A stretch of 42,835 bases of DNA from Acetobacter persici JCM 25330 (GCF_000613905.1 NZ_BAJW01000029.1:1-42835); one strand, 5' to 3'. Positions 9,086 through 17,458 are shown, counted from the first letter of the stretch. The notes: a model not told the origin generated them from the letters alone. Numbers and translations are program-made.

Positions 9086-9616
9086 TCACTCTGGCGCATA
9101 ACGCTCAAACAGAAGTGTTTCCTCCCCCATAAAAAACGGTTTTGCAAACAGCACAAATCCATGTTTCTCCGCAATGCGGATGGAGGGCGTATTGCGGGGA
9201 GACACCAGACACACCGAGCGTCTGTAAGGTGTTTGCGTATCCAGCCACCGGCAGGCTGCGCTGACCCCTTCTGTGGCAAACCCCTTGCCATGGCACCATG
9301 AAGCCAGAACCCACCCTGCTTCCGGCACCCCCATGACAGAGGGCGTCACATCCCGATGCGCGTCATGGAAGCCAATTGTACCAACAAACCGGCCCGTCTG
9401 CTTGTCCCGCACACTCCAGAAGCCAAAGCCCATCACGCCCCAAACACCCCTGTAGCGCAGCAGCCTGCCCCACGCGGCCTGCGGTGTTTCCGGCGTGCCG
9501 CACGTATAGCGCGCCACGTCCGGGTCTGCCCACATGGCAGCAAACTCTTCAAAATCCTCCCGGCACGGCGCCTGAAACAGCAAACGCTCCGTTTCCAGAC
9601 ATGGCACGTCGGACAT
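9086..9616 (-). CDS. GNAT acetyltransferase, RimJ/RimL type
   Basis: The 176-residue product opens with the usual L-E-T-E-R-L-L-F of RimJ/RimL-type N-acetyltransferases. It includes G-T-I-G-F-H-D strands and the acetyl-CoA-binding loop H-G-K-G-F-A-T-E-G, then N-T-P-S-I-R-I-A-E-K-H-G-F. I place the start at ATG 9614-9616 because GGGGAGA lies 4-10 bases before it; an in-frame ATG 18 bases upstream overlaps this ribosome site. The likely substrate is an amino group of a small molecule or protein N-terminus, not predictable here. Confidence 0.8.
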   Translation of the reverse strand: MSDVPCLETERLLFQAPCREDFEEFAAMWADPDVARYTCGTPETPQAAWGRLLRYRGVWGVMGFGFWSVRDKQTGRFVGTIGFHDAHRDVTPSVMGVPEAGWVLASWCHGKGFATEGVSAACRWLDTQTPYRRSVCLVSPRNTPSIRIAEKHGFVLFAKPFFMGEETLLFERYAPE

Positions 9617-9942
9617 TCCGTCTCTCCCCCTCATGACGACACCACAAACACAGGACAGAGCCTGCCCTCAGTCATTCCTGTTATTTAACAAAATCCACCA
9701 GCAGGACAAAGGCCGCCCACGCGGACTACACACCAACCACCAGCCATGCACCCTGCACAGCCCCCATAAGGGAACCCCGCCGTCGCCGGGGCGTCTGGGT
9801 TATAAACTTCAAAGCCACGGGCCGGACAGGCGCACTGAAATACAGGCCCACCGAAACACAGGCACACCTGAACACAGCAGACGCCAGGCCAGACCTCCCG
9901 CCTGACGCGCCGTGCTGTGGCCCGATGCGAAAGGACAGCCGC
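9617..9942. other. Non-coding stretch between divergent GNAT and SDR genes
   Basis: About 325 bases hold no convincing gene. The stretch is C/A-rich on the + strand, with many CACA and CAGG words. One small GC hairpin is present, CCCCG (9775-9779) with CGGGG (9787-9791), with no T tract. Promoters for both flanking genes should lie here but none was clear by eye. Confidence 0.5.
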
Positions 9943-10982
9943 ATGACGGATGAGACACCAGCCCCCGGACACACCCCCTCCCGCCGGACTGTCCTGAAAA
10001 TGGCGGGCCTTGCGGCTGCGGCCGGGACGCCCGTGTTCATCAACCTTGCCGCGGCCCAGACTGTGGCGGCCCAGACTGTGAAAGAGAACGCCATGACCTC
10101 CTCCCCCCTCAAAGACCCCCGCTCTCTCTACCCGCATGCGCCGTTCAAGGCGCAGCCGCAGCCCTGGCCGGGCCTTGCCTCCAAAATGACGCCGCTGCCA
10201 GACCACGGTGAAAAATCCTATGTGGGCAGCGGCAAACTCAAGGGCCGCAAGGCACTGATTACCGGGGGAGATTCCGGCCTTGGCCGTGCCGCCGCCATTG
10301 CCTATGCGCGGGAAGGGGCGGACGTCGCCATCAATTACCTGCCGCAGGAAGAAGCAGATGCCGCCGAGGTCGGGGATCTGGTCCGCAAGGAAGGCCGCAA
10401 ATTCGTCGCTCTGCCGGGGGACCTGCGGGATGAGGATTTTTGCAGGCAGCTTGTTGAAAAAGCCGTTGCAGAGCTGGGTGGTCTGGACATTTTCGTCAAC
10501 TGCGCGGGCCGCCAGCAAACACATGATGATCTGCTGGACGTCACGACCGAGGCGTTCGACTGGACCATGAAGACCAATCTCTACGCGCTGTTCTGGCTGA
10601 CCAAAGCGGTGATTCCGCACACGCAGCCCGGCTCCACGATTATTTTCACATCGTCCACCAATGCGTATGAGCCGTCCGTCAATATTCTCGACTATTCCAT
10701 CACCAAGCAGGGATTGCCAATTTTACAAAAGGGCTGGCCAAACAGCTTGTTAAAAAAGGTATCCGCGTCAACGGCATCGCCCCCGGCCCGTTCTGGACGG
10801 CGCTTCAGGTCAGTGGCGGGCAGACCATGGAAAATGTCGAAAAATTTGGGGAAAGCGTTCCCATGAAGCGCCCCGGCCAGCCGGTGGAGCTGGCTCCCTC
10901 CTACGTGCTTCTGGCCTCGGATGACAGCAGTTACATGACAGGCCAGATTCTCGGCGCAAATGGCGGCATGGGGCTGCCATAA
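9943..10982 (+). pseudogene. Short-chain dehydrogenase (YghA-like) with Tat signal, frameshifted
   Basis: AAAGGA lies 7 bases before ATG 9943, which is preferred over 9925. The N-terminus carries a twin-arginine motif (S-R-R-T-V-L-K) and an Ala-rich hydrophobic stretch ending A-A-A-Q. A YghA-type SDR follows: T-G-G-D-S-G-L-G-R-A cofactor loop, N-C-A-G, S-S-T-N-A and Y-S-I-T-K. Just after Y-x-x-x-K the frame is lost. One extra G near 10706-10707 restores [35 protein letters not shown] and carries the frame on to TAA 10980-10982 with the usual [16 protein letters not shown] end. Relatives reduce aldehydes with NADPH in the cytoplasm, so a Tat signal is unusual though it has precedent in acetic acid bacteria. 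The shift could be a sequencing error. Confidence 0.8.
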
Positions 10983-11086
10983 GCCCGCGGTTTTCTGCAC
11001 ACAGGCTCTGCATGGGGATGGATTTGACGCCATCCGGTATCGCGCTACTCTGCGGCACCCATACCGGGTGAGGAGAAACACGCTTC

Positions 11087-11471
11087 ATGTTCAGCACATC
11101 ATGCTTGGCAGTAACGATATTGCCCGCTCCAAACAGTTTTATGATGCCGTTCTGGGCGCCATGGGTTGCGCCCCGGCGGAACCGAACGCCAAAGGCGCCT
11201 GACCTACACGCATGGCGGCGGCCGTCTGGTGATCACAAAACCGCTGAACGGTGAGCCCGCAACGGCTGGCAACGGCAGCACCATTGGCTTTGCCGTCGCC
11301 AGCCCGGAAGAAGCCGACGCATGGCACAAAGCAGGCGTCGCCAATGGCGGGGAAGCCATTGAAAACCCGCCCGGCGTCCGCCACAGCCCCACGGGAGACC
11401 TCTATCTGGCCTATCTGCGGGACCCGGACGGCAACAAACTCTGCGCCCTCTACCGCATGCCATCTGAATAA
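11087..11471 (+). pseudogene. VOC-family (glyoxalase-like) protein with two frame breaks
   Basis: Three short frame pieces make one vicinal-oxygen-chelate protein. From ATG 11087, one extra T after 11090 gives M-F-Q-H-I-M-L-G-S-N-D-I-A-R-S-K-Q-F-Y-D-A-V-L-G. The frame breaks again at GG 11194-11195; one more G gives NAKGRLTYTHGGGRLVI. From there it is open to TAA 11469-11471, through A-S-P-E-E-A-D-A-W-H and L-R-D-P-D-G-N-K-L-C-A. The repaired length is about 128 residues, normal for the family. If no first break exists, GTG 11068 could serve as start in the same frame. VOC proteins bind a metal and act in isomerisation, dioxygenation or resistance; nothing here tells which. Confidence 0.75.
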
Positions 11472-11495
11472 CCTTTTTGAGTAAAAAGGTTTTTT
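11470..11495 (+). terminator. Rho-independent terminator overlapping the VOC stop codon
   Basis: AACCTTTTT (11470-11478), loop GAGT, AAAAAGGTT (11483-11491), then T to 11495. The left arm begins inside the TAA stop. A second longer stem, AAACTCCCTGCC (11496-11507) with GGCAGGGAGTTT (11523-11534), follows at the 3' end of the opposing EamA gene and could serve that gene. Confidence 0.75.
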
Positions 11496-12507
11496 AAACT
11501 CCCTGCCCGGCAACCTCTGTCTGGCAGGGAGTTTCCGGATTGGAAGCCTGTTGAGCCGGGACATGCTTCCTGTGGACGGCCACGCAGGACAGAACACTGC
11601 CTGCCACCAGCCCGAAGGCCGCCAGTTCCAGCGGATGCGGCAACCTCTGCTCCCACAAAAATCCGTACAGCAGCGCAAACAGCGTTTCAAACAGGATCAT
11701 CTGGCCCGTCATGGTCAGAGGCAGCAGGCGGCTCATGCGGTTCCACAAGGCATTGCCGCACATGGACGCCAAAATCGCCACCCCGACGGACACACCGGCA
11801 AACCGCCCCCATGCCTCTGCGGAATGAGGCCCCGCCTGCGCCAGCAGCGCAAACGGCACCAGCACAACAGCCTGCGCGCCCGTCACGACGCCTGCCAGCA
11901 AATTCCAGTCATGCACGGATACATGCCGTAGGCGGCTCAGGCACCGACTGTTGCCCACGGCATAGGCTGTCCAGGACACCAGCGCTCCAACCGCACACAA
12001 CATGCCCTGCACCGTGCGGCCGGACGCCTGCGGCCCCAAAAGCCCCTGCCAGCCAATACACACCACCCCGGCCACGCATAACCCCAGAGAAAGCGCGAGA
12101 GTTTTCAGAGGCACAGCCCCCTGATCCCGGCTGCCAATAACCGTAACGGTCACCGGCAGAAACCCGATAATCAGGGATGTCAGGGCAATCCCGCCGCTCT
12201 GCACGGCCTGAGACAACAGAACATAATACAGCGTATTGCCCGCCAGAGAGAGCAGGAACAGCGCCCGCCAGTCCCGCCCGCTCAGCAGGCCGGAAAGCCG
12301 CCGCCAGCGCGGCAGGATCAGCACCCCGGCAATGCCCCCGTAGGCAAGGTAGCGCCCGGCAGCCAGCATCAGCGGGTTAAAATCCCGCACCAGTTCCGGC
12401 GCCAGAAACACCAGCCCCCACAGCGCACCGGCACCCGCGCCGCACAGCACGCCGCGCCCCGTCTGGGCTCCCGTGTGGGCCGCTGAATGGTCACCGGTGT
12501 GGGTCAT
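11494..12507 (-). CDS. EamA-family (DMT) transporter
   Basis: About ten hydrophobic helices in two five-helix halves, the usual EamA/RhaT layout. The first half opens G-A-G-A-L-W-G-L-V-F-L-A-P-E and the second ends F-E-T-L-F-A-L-L-Y-G-F-L-W-E-Q-R. The start at 12507 (MTHTGDHS) follows GGGAGA by 9 bases; an ATG 39 bases further up lacks such a site. It is divergent from an Lrp/AsnC regulator 93 bases away. That arrangement is typical of amino-acid or small-metabolite exporters controlled by the adjacent regulator, so export is a reasonable guess. The substrate is not identifiable. The inner-membrane location is certain from the helices. Confidence 0.85.
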   Translation of the reverse strand: MTHTGDHSAAHTGAQTGRGVLCGAGAGALWGLVFLAPELVRDFNPLMLAAGRYLAYGGIAGVLILPRWRRLSGLLSGRDWRALFLLSLAGNTLYYVLLSQAVQSGGIALTSLIIGFLPVTVTVIGSRDQGAVPLKTLALSLGLCVAGVVCIGWQGLLGPQASGRTVQGMLCAVGALVSWTAYAVGNSRCLSRLRHVSVHDWNLLAGVVTGAQAVVLVPFALLAQAGPHSAEAWGRFAGVSVGVAILASMCGNALWNRMSRLLPLTMTGQMILFETLFALLYGFLWEQRLPHPLELAAFGLVAGSVLSCVAVHRKHVPAQQASNPETPCQTEVAGQGV

Positions 12508-12600
12508 GATGCTCCGTCTCCCTGAACATCCGGGACATATCATCACCCAGATGATCTTTGCGCTCTTGATTACGGCCCCAAATGCAACAAAAACTCACCT

Positions 12601-13083
12601 ATGGCCCAAAATCCTCCCCCGCGCGCTCTGGATTCCTTTGATAAAGCCATCCTGCGGCTGCTCCAACGTGACAATAAAATGCCGCAACGGCAGATTGCCA
12701 GCCGGGTCAATCTCTCGGCCGCCGCCGTGCAGCGACGGATTGCCAGCATGGAAAAAGCGGGAATCATCACGCGGAACTGTGCCGAGGTGAATGTGCGCGC
12801 CGTGCAGATGAGCATTACAGCCATTGTCGAGGTGCATCTGGTGGATGAGCGGATTGCAACGGTTGATGCCGCCAAGGCGCTGTTTCAGGCCTCACCCTCC
12901 GTCCAGCAATGTTATTATGTGACGGGCGGGATCAGCTTTGTTGTGATTATCGTCGCAAAAGACATGACGACGTATGAAGAGATTACCCGTGAGCTGTTTT
13001 CCAGAAACGAGTCCATCGCCCGTTTCCACAGCCTGATTGCGCTGGACAGGGTTAAATGCGGCATGGATATCGTTATTCCCTGA
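12601..13083 (+). CDS. Lrp/AsnC-family transcriptional regulator
   Basis: 160 residues with an N-terminal helix-turn-helix (D-S-F-D-K-A-I-L-R-L-L-Q, then Q-R-Q-I-A-S-R-V-N-L-S-A-A-A-V-Q-R-R-I) and a C-terminal RAM/ACT-like ligand domain (V-Q-Q-C-Y-Y-V-T-G-G-I-S-F-V-V-I-I-V, residues 101-118). Length and domain order are standard for the family. Members bind amino acids and control uptake or export genes. Its position divergent from the EamA transporter makes that gene, and itself, the likely targets through the 93-base shared region 12508-12600. No clear operator palindrome could be assigned there by eye. Confidence 0.9.
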   Translation: MAQNPPPRALDSFDKAILRLLQRDNKMPQRQIASRVNLSAAAVQRRIASMEKAGIITRNCAEVNVRAVQMSITAIVEVHLVDERIATVDAAKALFQASPSVQQCYYVTGGISFVVIIVAKDMTTYEEITRELFSRNESIARFHSLIALDRVKCGMDIVIP

Positions 13084-13213
13084 GCCTGCGCCCCCCACGC
13101 GCCGCACAGCCGCCTGCATATTAAACATTTGTGACAGCTCTGGCAGCACACGCCGTTTTGCGCACAGTGAGGGTGCCTGTTCACCCTTTCCAGACAAACG
13201 GAAATCGCCGCTC

Positions 13214-14155
13214 ATGGTCCAGTTTAACCGCCGCACGTTTCTCTCCCTGACTGCGGGCCTGACATTTGCCCCCCTCACGCGCTCACTCGCCGCCATTCCC
13301 AGCCGCCCCCCGCTGCTCCGGCATGAGCCCTTCACGTTCCTGTTCATTACCGACACCCATCTCCAGCCGGAACTGAACGCCAATGCGGGCTGCCATACCG
13401 CGTTTCTGAAAGCGCGGACCATTCCGGCGGATTTTGCCATTCAGGGCGGGGATCATGTGTTTGATGCGCTGGGCGTCAATGCAGGCCGCGCCACCATGCT
13501 GATGGATTTATACAAGCGCACGGCGAATGACCTCACCATGCAGGTACACCACACCATCGGCAACCATGACTGTTTTGGTGTGTATACCAAAAGCGGTGCC
13601 CAGCCGACGGACCCGTTTTACGGTAAAAAATACTTCGAGGACCAGTTCGGCCAGCTTTATTACTCTTTTGACCATAAAGGCGTGCATTTTGTTGTGCTGG
13701 ATTCCATCGGCATTACGGCAGACCGCATGTATGAAGGCCGGATTGATGCGCCGCAGCTTGTCTGGCTGAAGAAGGATCTCGCCGCGCAGCCCACCGGGAC
13801 GCCCATTATTGTCATCACCCACATTCCGCTGGTCACAGCCGTGGAGGATTATGACGCCCCGCCGGAAAAACCGCAGACGCATCACGGTATCAGCGTTGTC
13901 AACGCGCATGAGGTCCTGCCGCTGTTTGACACCTGCAACGTCATTGGCGTGCTACAGGGCCACACCCATATTCTGGAACGGGTGGACTGGCATGGCGTGC
14001 CCTACATTACGGGCGGCGCTGTGTCCGGCAACTGGTGGCACGGTACACGCTATGGCACGCCAGAGGGCTTTATGGTGGTGGATGTTGAAAATGGTGTTTT
14101 AAAAACACGCTATGAAACCTACGGGTTCCAGAGCGTAGACCCGCATAATACCTGA
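13214..14155 (+). CDS. Tat-exported calcineurin-like metallophosphoesterase
   Basis: A 313-residue product. The start at 13214 opens a twin-arginine signal (F-N-R-R-T-F-L-S-L) with a hydrophobic stretch to about residue 28. The dinuclear metal site of metallophosphoesterases is complete: D47-T-H49, G-G-D-H, G-N-H-D, T-H-I-P and G-H-T-H. It would act as a folded, Tat-exported periplasmic phosphatase or phosphodiesterase; the substrate is unknown. It follows the Lrp gene by 130 bases, with a weak GGGTG/CACCC hairpin and TTT between (13171-13189), so it is probably its own unit. No partner gene downstream. Confidence 0.85.
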   Translation: MVQFNRRTFLSLTAGLTFAPLTRSLAAIPSRPPLLRHEPFTFLFITDTHLQPELNANAGCHTAFLKARTIPADFAIQGGDHVFDALGVNAGRATMLMDLYKRTANDLTMQVHHTIGNHDCFGVYTKSGAQPTDPFYGKKYFEDQFGQLYYSFDHKGVHFVVLDSIGITADRMYEGRIDAPQLVWLKKDLAAQPTGTPIIVITHIPLVTAVEDYDAPPEKPQTHHGISVVNAHEVLPLFDTCNVIGVLQGHTHILERVDWHGVPYITGGAVSGNWWHGTRYGTPEGFMVVDVENGVLKTRYETYGFQSVDPHNT

Positions 14156-14206
14156 ACACCTAAACCGGGGGCATCACCCTGCACCCATCCTCTTGCCCCC
14201 AAAAGA

Positions 14207-14232
14207 AAAAGCCGCCCCGAAGGACGGCTTTT
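14207..14232 (-). terminator. Terminator of the cold-shock gene (UUCG loop)
   Basis: On the minus strand, AAAAGCCGTCC, loop TTCG, GGGCGGCTTTT, then further T. The 11-pair stem has one G-T pair. It lies 28 bases after the cold-shock stop. The mirror-image A/T flanks mean it could also end transcripts of the metallophosphoesterase gene on the other strand. Confidence 0.85.
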
Positions 14233-14260
14233 CCAGACAGCATCTCTGCGGTTTAAAGGC

Positions 14261-14467
14261 TCAGAGCGCTTTAAGACCAACAGCAGAGGTCTTGCCGTTA
14301 CGGCCAGCTTCCAGCTCGTAAGACACTTTCTGACCTTCGTTCAGAGTGTGCATGCCAGCGCGCTCAAGTTCAGAGATGTGAACGAACGCATCCTGACCGC
14401 CATCTTCCGGCTGAATGAAACCATAACCCTTTGTGGGGTTGAACCATTTTACGGTGCCTGTTGCCAT
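14261..14467 (-). CDS. cspA: Cold-shock protein, CspA family
   Basis: 68 residues, a complete cold-shock domain. It opens M-A-T-G-T-V-K-W-F-N, with RNP1 K-G-Y-G-F-I-Q and RNP2 D-A-F-V-H-I. These small cytoplasmic proteins bind single-stranded RNA and DNA and act as RNA chaperones. GAAGGAG lies 7 bases before the ATG. A long leader and a strong terminator point to a single-gene transcript. Alphaproteobacteria usually have several paralogues, and cold induction cannot be assumed for this one. Confidence 0.95.
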   Translation of the reverse strand: MATGTVKWFNPTKGYGFIQPEDGGQDAFVHISELERAGMHTLNEGQKVSYELEAGRNGKTSAVGLKAL

Positions 14468-14690
14468 AACAAAGGCTCCTTCTCAAACAAACGCGGTCGT
14501 GCACAAAACACACACGAAATCATAACTTTTATGGAGATAAACCAGACGCAACATGCGTCAAGAACCCGGATAAAAGCACCCGCTTCCTGCACAGATGCGC
14601 TAATCCGGTGGGGAATGCAAGCCTAAAGCCATCCGCGCAGGAACAGACAGGTAAAAAATGGGCGGGTAAAAGAGGCTCACCTGATCTGCA
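14468..14690 (-). promoter_or_regulatory. Upstream/leader region of the cold-shock gene
   Basis: About 220 bases separate cspA from fluC. They contain an exact inverted repeat, GACGCA (14545-14550) and TGCGTC (14554-14559), with a 3-base loop. Long structured 5' leaders are normal for csp genes and control translation with temperature. Whether this hairpin is transcribed was not shown. Confidence 0.3.
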
Positions 14691-14695
14691 ATGGC

Positions 14696-15148
14696 TCAGC
14701 CCTCCATCTCGCCTTCCATATCACTCTGCTCCTCCGCCTGCGTAAGCTGTAGGGTCTGGCCATTTAGGCGCGTGGCCAGCAGGTGGCCGAGCGAGACCGC
14801 GCTGATGCAGAGCAGGACAGAGAGCGTCACATTCGCCAGCGCCCGGCCCCATGCCGCACTCCGCAGCAGGTCCAGCGTTTGCAGGCTGAAGGAGGAAAAG
14901 GTGGTGTAGCCACCGCACAGGCCCATCATGACAAACAGGCGGGTATTGTCAGACACCGGATAGCGCCCGTCCGCCAGCGTGAGCGTGCTGAAAAACCCGA
15001 TGATAAAAGACCCCACCACATTAATGCCCACCATGGTGCCCCACGGCATTGTCCGGCTGAGCGGGGCTGTCAGCACTGTCACGGCATAGCGCGCCAGCGT
15101 GCCCAGCGCACCGCCAAGCATGACAAGAAGACAGGAAGCAAAAGACAT
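14696..15148 (-). CDS. fluC: Fluoride exporter FluC/CrcB
   Basis: A 150-residue, four-helix membrane protein with the family marks: G-G-A-L-G-T-L-A-R-Y near the N-terminus, N-V-V-G-S-F-I-I-G-F, and G-L-C-G-G-Y-T-T-F-S-S-F-S. FluC forms dual-topology dimers that let F- leave the cytoplasm. The start MSFASCLL at 15148 (AAGGGG upstream) is preferred: the much longer frame to 15340 runs through the riboswitch and has no membrane character. The acidic tail (EEQSDMEGEMEG) is extra. Expression is very likely turned on by fluoride through the riboswitch described next. Confidence 0.93.
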   Translation of the reverse strand: MSFASCLLVMLGGALGTLARYAVTVLTAPLSRTMPWGTMVGINVVGSFIIGFFSTLTLADGRYPVSDNTRLFVMMGLCGGYTTFSSFSLQTLDLLRSAAWGRALANVTLSVLLCISAVSLGHLLATRLNGQTLQLTQAEEQSDMEGEMEG

Positions 15149-15232
15149 ATAAGGCCCCTTCATTCCGGCGGGCCATCCAGAACGCCCGCCGTGCTGCGGC
15201 GGGAACAGGTCGCACCTCTCCCGCCAGATCGT

Positions 15233-15290
15233 TACGGCAGGAGTCATCAGCTTGCAAGGGCGGTTAAAGGGGGAACCCCATCCCCTTGCG
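15233..15290 (-). promoter_or_regulatory. Fluoride riboswitch (crcB motif)
   Basis: On the minus strand the order is GGGGATGGGGTTCCCCC, then TTTAACCGCCC, a short stem-loop, then GCTGATGACTCCTGCC. This follows the crcB/fluoride riboswitch consensus (GG.GATGG.GTTC.CC, then AACCGCC, then CTGATGACTCCTAC) almost word for word. The motif ends about 85 bases before the fluC ATG, and the gene it precedes is the classic target. Fluoride binding should stabilise the pseudoknot and allow fluC expression. Recognition is from the consensus alone; no covariance model was run. Confidence 0.9.
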
Positions 15291-15293
15291 GTC

Positions 15294-15322
15294 TGTATAG
15301 AATGTTCGCCCCTCCTGCTCAA
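15294..15322 (-). promoter_or_regulatory. Likely promoter of the fluoride riboswitch-fluC unit
   Basis: Minus strand TTGAGC (15322-15317), 17-base spacer, TATACA (15299-15294). The expected transcript start falls a few bases later, right at the beginning of the riboswitch, which fits a short leader. Confidence 0.55.
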
Positions 15323-15491
15323 GCTGGCAGGGAAATGCAACCCTGCACTCCCCCCAGCCTCTCCAGACCGAATGTACTTCCAACCCGTGCCGTTTTTTGC
15401 TTAGTGCGGGAAAGGAGCCGGGCCATGCTGGCCCGCACCCTTCAAGCCCTCACCCACAGCCCCCGACCAGCACAACATTTTTAGGCAGTCT

Positions 15492-16505
15492 ATGGACCCC
15501 AAAACTCTCTTCTCCGGCATTACGCTGGCTCTGGGGGCATTTGCCTCCTACGCAATCAGTGATGCGTTCTCCAAGCTTCTCGGCGGGCAGCTTGACCCGT
15601 TTGAAGTCGCGTTTTCCGGCGGGGTTTTCGGCCTTCTTCTGCTGCCGTTCATCCGTAAGCCGGGGGAAGCCTACAGTGATGTCTTCCGCACGCAGGAGCC
15701 CGCCATGTGGGCCCTGCGCGCCGTATGTACTTTTGTGGCAACCGCCGCCAGCGTGGAAGCCTTCATGCTGCTGCCCATGCCCGAAGCACTTTCGCTGATG
15801 TTCCTCATGCCGCTGTTTGTCACCATTCTTTCCGTAGTGCTGCTGAAGGAAAAAGTGACGGCCTGGGCGTGGCTGGCCGTGGTCCTCGGCTTTATAGGCG
15901 TGCTGATTGTGCTGCGTCCGGGCGTGCGGGCGCTGCATTTCGGGCATCTGTGCGCGCTGATTGCCGCCATCGCCAATGCCGGGAGCGTCATTGCCTACCG
16001 TCTGGCCGGGCAGAACAGCGCACGGCTGTCTCTGTTCGGCTCCAGTCTGGCTGGCCCGCTGATTGGCAACGGGATTCTGATGTGGGCACATGCCTCATGG
16101 CCGCACGGGGTGACCACATGGGTCTATCTGTTTGGCTATGGGTTTCTGGCTGCCTTCGGCCAGTTGCTGATGATGATGGCAACCGCCCGCGCCCCTGCCA
16201 ACCGCGTCGCCCTGCCGCAATACAGCCAGATGGTGTGGGGCGTCGCGCTCAGCTATCTGGTGTTCCATCAGCCGCTGGATGGCTGGACCTTTGTGGGGAT
16301 TCTGGTTGTCACACTGTCTGGCCTGCTCAACTGGATCCGCCAGCGCATCCGGTACGAGCGCATGGCGCTGAAGGAACGGCTTGAGCGGATGCAGGCCAGA
16401 AAAACAGCCAAAGCCGCAGAAAAAATTGCGGCCAAACAGGCAAAGGATCAGGCCCTGCGGGACCACCAGCAGGCCATTGCCGACAAGATCTCGCCAACGC
16501 GATAA
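15492..16505 (+). CDS. EamA/DMT-family transporter with charged C-terminal tail
   Basis: 337 residues. Ten hydrophobic helices in two EamA halves run from about residue 5 to 285 (A-S-Y-A-I-S-D-A-F-S-K-L at the first helix, L-L-K-E-K-V-T-A-W-A-W at the half junction). After the last helix come about 50 residues of Lys/Ala/Glu/Gln that should form a long cytoplasmic helix, possibly a coiled coil. This tail is not typical of the family. The first helix resembles small-metabolite permeases such as S-adenosylmethionine uptake proteins, but the substrate is not identifiable. It stands alone and ends at a shared terminator. Confidence 0.83.
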   Translation: MDPKTLFSGITLALGAFASYAISDAFSKLLGGQLDPFEVAFSGGVFGLLLLPFIRKPGEAYSDVFRTQEPAMWALRAVCTFVATAASVEAFMLLPMPEALSLMFLMPLFVTILSVVLLKEKVTAWAWLAVVLGFIGVLIVLRPGVRALHFGHLCALIAAIANAGSVIAYRLAGQNSARLSLFGSSLAGPLIGNGILMWAHASWPHGVTTWVYLFGYGFLAAFGQLLMMMATARAPANRVALPQYSQMVWGVALSYLVFHQPLDGWTFVGILVVTLSGLLNWIRQRIRYERMALKERLERMQARKTAKAAEKIAAKQAKDQALRDHQQAIADKISPTR

Positions 16506-16524
16506 CCCGCAAAACACCAGACAT

Positions 16525-16564
16525 AAAAATGCCGTACCCCCGCTGCGAGGGCACGGCATTTTTC
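16525..16564. terminator. Bidirectional terminator between converging genes
   Basis: AAAAATGCCGT (16525-16535) pairs with ACGGCATTTTT (16553-16563), an 11-pair stem with A and T flanks that work in both directions. It lies between the EamA stop (16505) and the ydfG stop (16581). Confidence 0.88.
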
Positions 16565-16580
16565 ATCAAAACGTCAGGCC

Positions 16581-17348
16581 TTAGCCCGCCATTGTGCGGT
16601 CCACAGCCAGCCCGGCGGAGGCCTGACAGGTCGGCATCATTTCCACATGGTTGATGTTCACATGCGCGGGAAGTGCGAGAACCCACGCTACGGTTTCTGC
16701 AATATCCTCCGGCAGCAGCGGTTTTGTGCCGTTATAAACGGCATCCGCCTTGGCCTGATCCCCCAGACGCACGGCACTGAACTCACTGCCGCCACACAGG
16801 CCCGGCGCAATGGTTGTGGCCCGCACCTGCTTGCCCAGCAGATCACTCCGCAGGTTGCGCATAAACTGGTCCACAAACGCCTTGGTCGCGCCATACACAT
16901 TCGCACCGGGGTACGGATACGTGCCCGCCGTGCTGCCAAGCGAGATCACATGCCCGCTGTTCCGCGCCACCATGCCCGGCAGCAGCGCACGGGTGATTTC
17001 CACAAGCCCGGTCACGTTGGTGGCAATCATGCGTTCCCAGTCAGCCGGGCTGGTTTCCCACGCTTTTTCCAGCCCAAGCGCCAGACCCGCGTTGTTGACC
17101 AGCACATCCACCTCCTGCCAGCCTTCCGGCAAAGACGCGGGAAGCGCCTGCACGGCGGCAAGATCGGTCACATCCAGCTTAAACGGCAGCAGCGCAGGCC
17201 CGGCTTCCTGCGCCAGCGCGTCCAGCCGCTCCTGCCGGCGGCCTGTTGCAATTACGCGATACCCGTCCTTTACCAGCCGCAGGGCAATGGCGTGGCCAAA
17301 CCCTGCCGTGGCACCTGTCACCAGAACGGTCTTGAGGGACTGTGTCAT
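16581..17348 (-). CDS. ydfG: NADP-dependent SDR, YdfG-like 3-hydroxy acid dehydrogenase
   Basis: 255 residues with the SDR set: T-G-A-T-A-G-F-G-H-A (cofactor loop), N-N-A-G-L-A-L-G, S-L-G-S-T-A-G (Ser) and Y-G-A-T-K. The C-terminal third has A-P-G-L-C-G-G-S-E-F-S-A-V-R and L-P-A-H-V-N-I-N-H-V-E-M-M-P, very close to YdfG, which oxidises 3-hydroxypropionate, serine and allo-threonine with NADP. The start at 17348 has GGAGAAGAG just upstream; earlier in-frame ATGs lack this. The Arg in the G-R-R-Q-E-R loop after the second strand fits NADP preference. Confidence 0.88.
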   Translation of the reverse strand: MTQSLKTVLVTGATAGFGHAIALRLVKDGYRVIATGRRQERLDALAQEAGPALLPFKLDVTDLAAVQALPASLPEGWQEVDVLVNNAGLALGLEKAWETSPADWERMIATNVTGLVEITRALLPGMVARNSGHVISLGSTAGTYPYPGANVYGATKAFVDQFMRNLRSDLLGKQVRATTIAPGLCGGSEFSAVRLGDQAKADAVYNGTKPLLPEDIAETVAWVLALPAHVNINHVEMMPTCQASAGLAVDRTMAG

Positions 17349-17458
17349 TGCTCTCTTCTCCATAACAGGCAAACTCTGCCCTATCATGCGTTGAAAAAGC
17401 ATGGCCTGTCACGTTGCGTGACGAAAGTCCTCTCCCCGGTTTACCCGGACTTCACTCC

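Noticed and set aside
9685-10620. A 311-codon minus-strand frame over the SDR gene
   Set aside because: The SDR motifs on the other strand are unmistakable; the antisense product has no family features.
15149-15340. Long N-terminal extension of FluC
   Set aside because: It runs through the fluoride riboswitch and has no membrane or family character.
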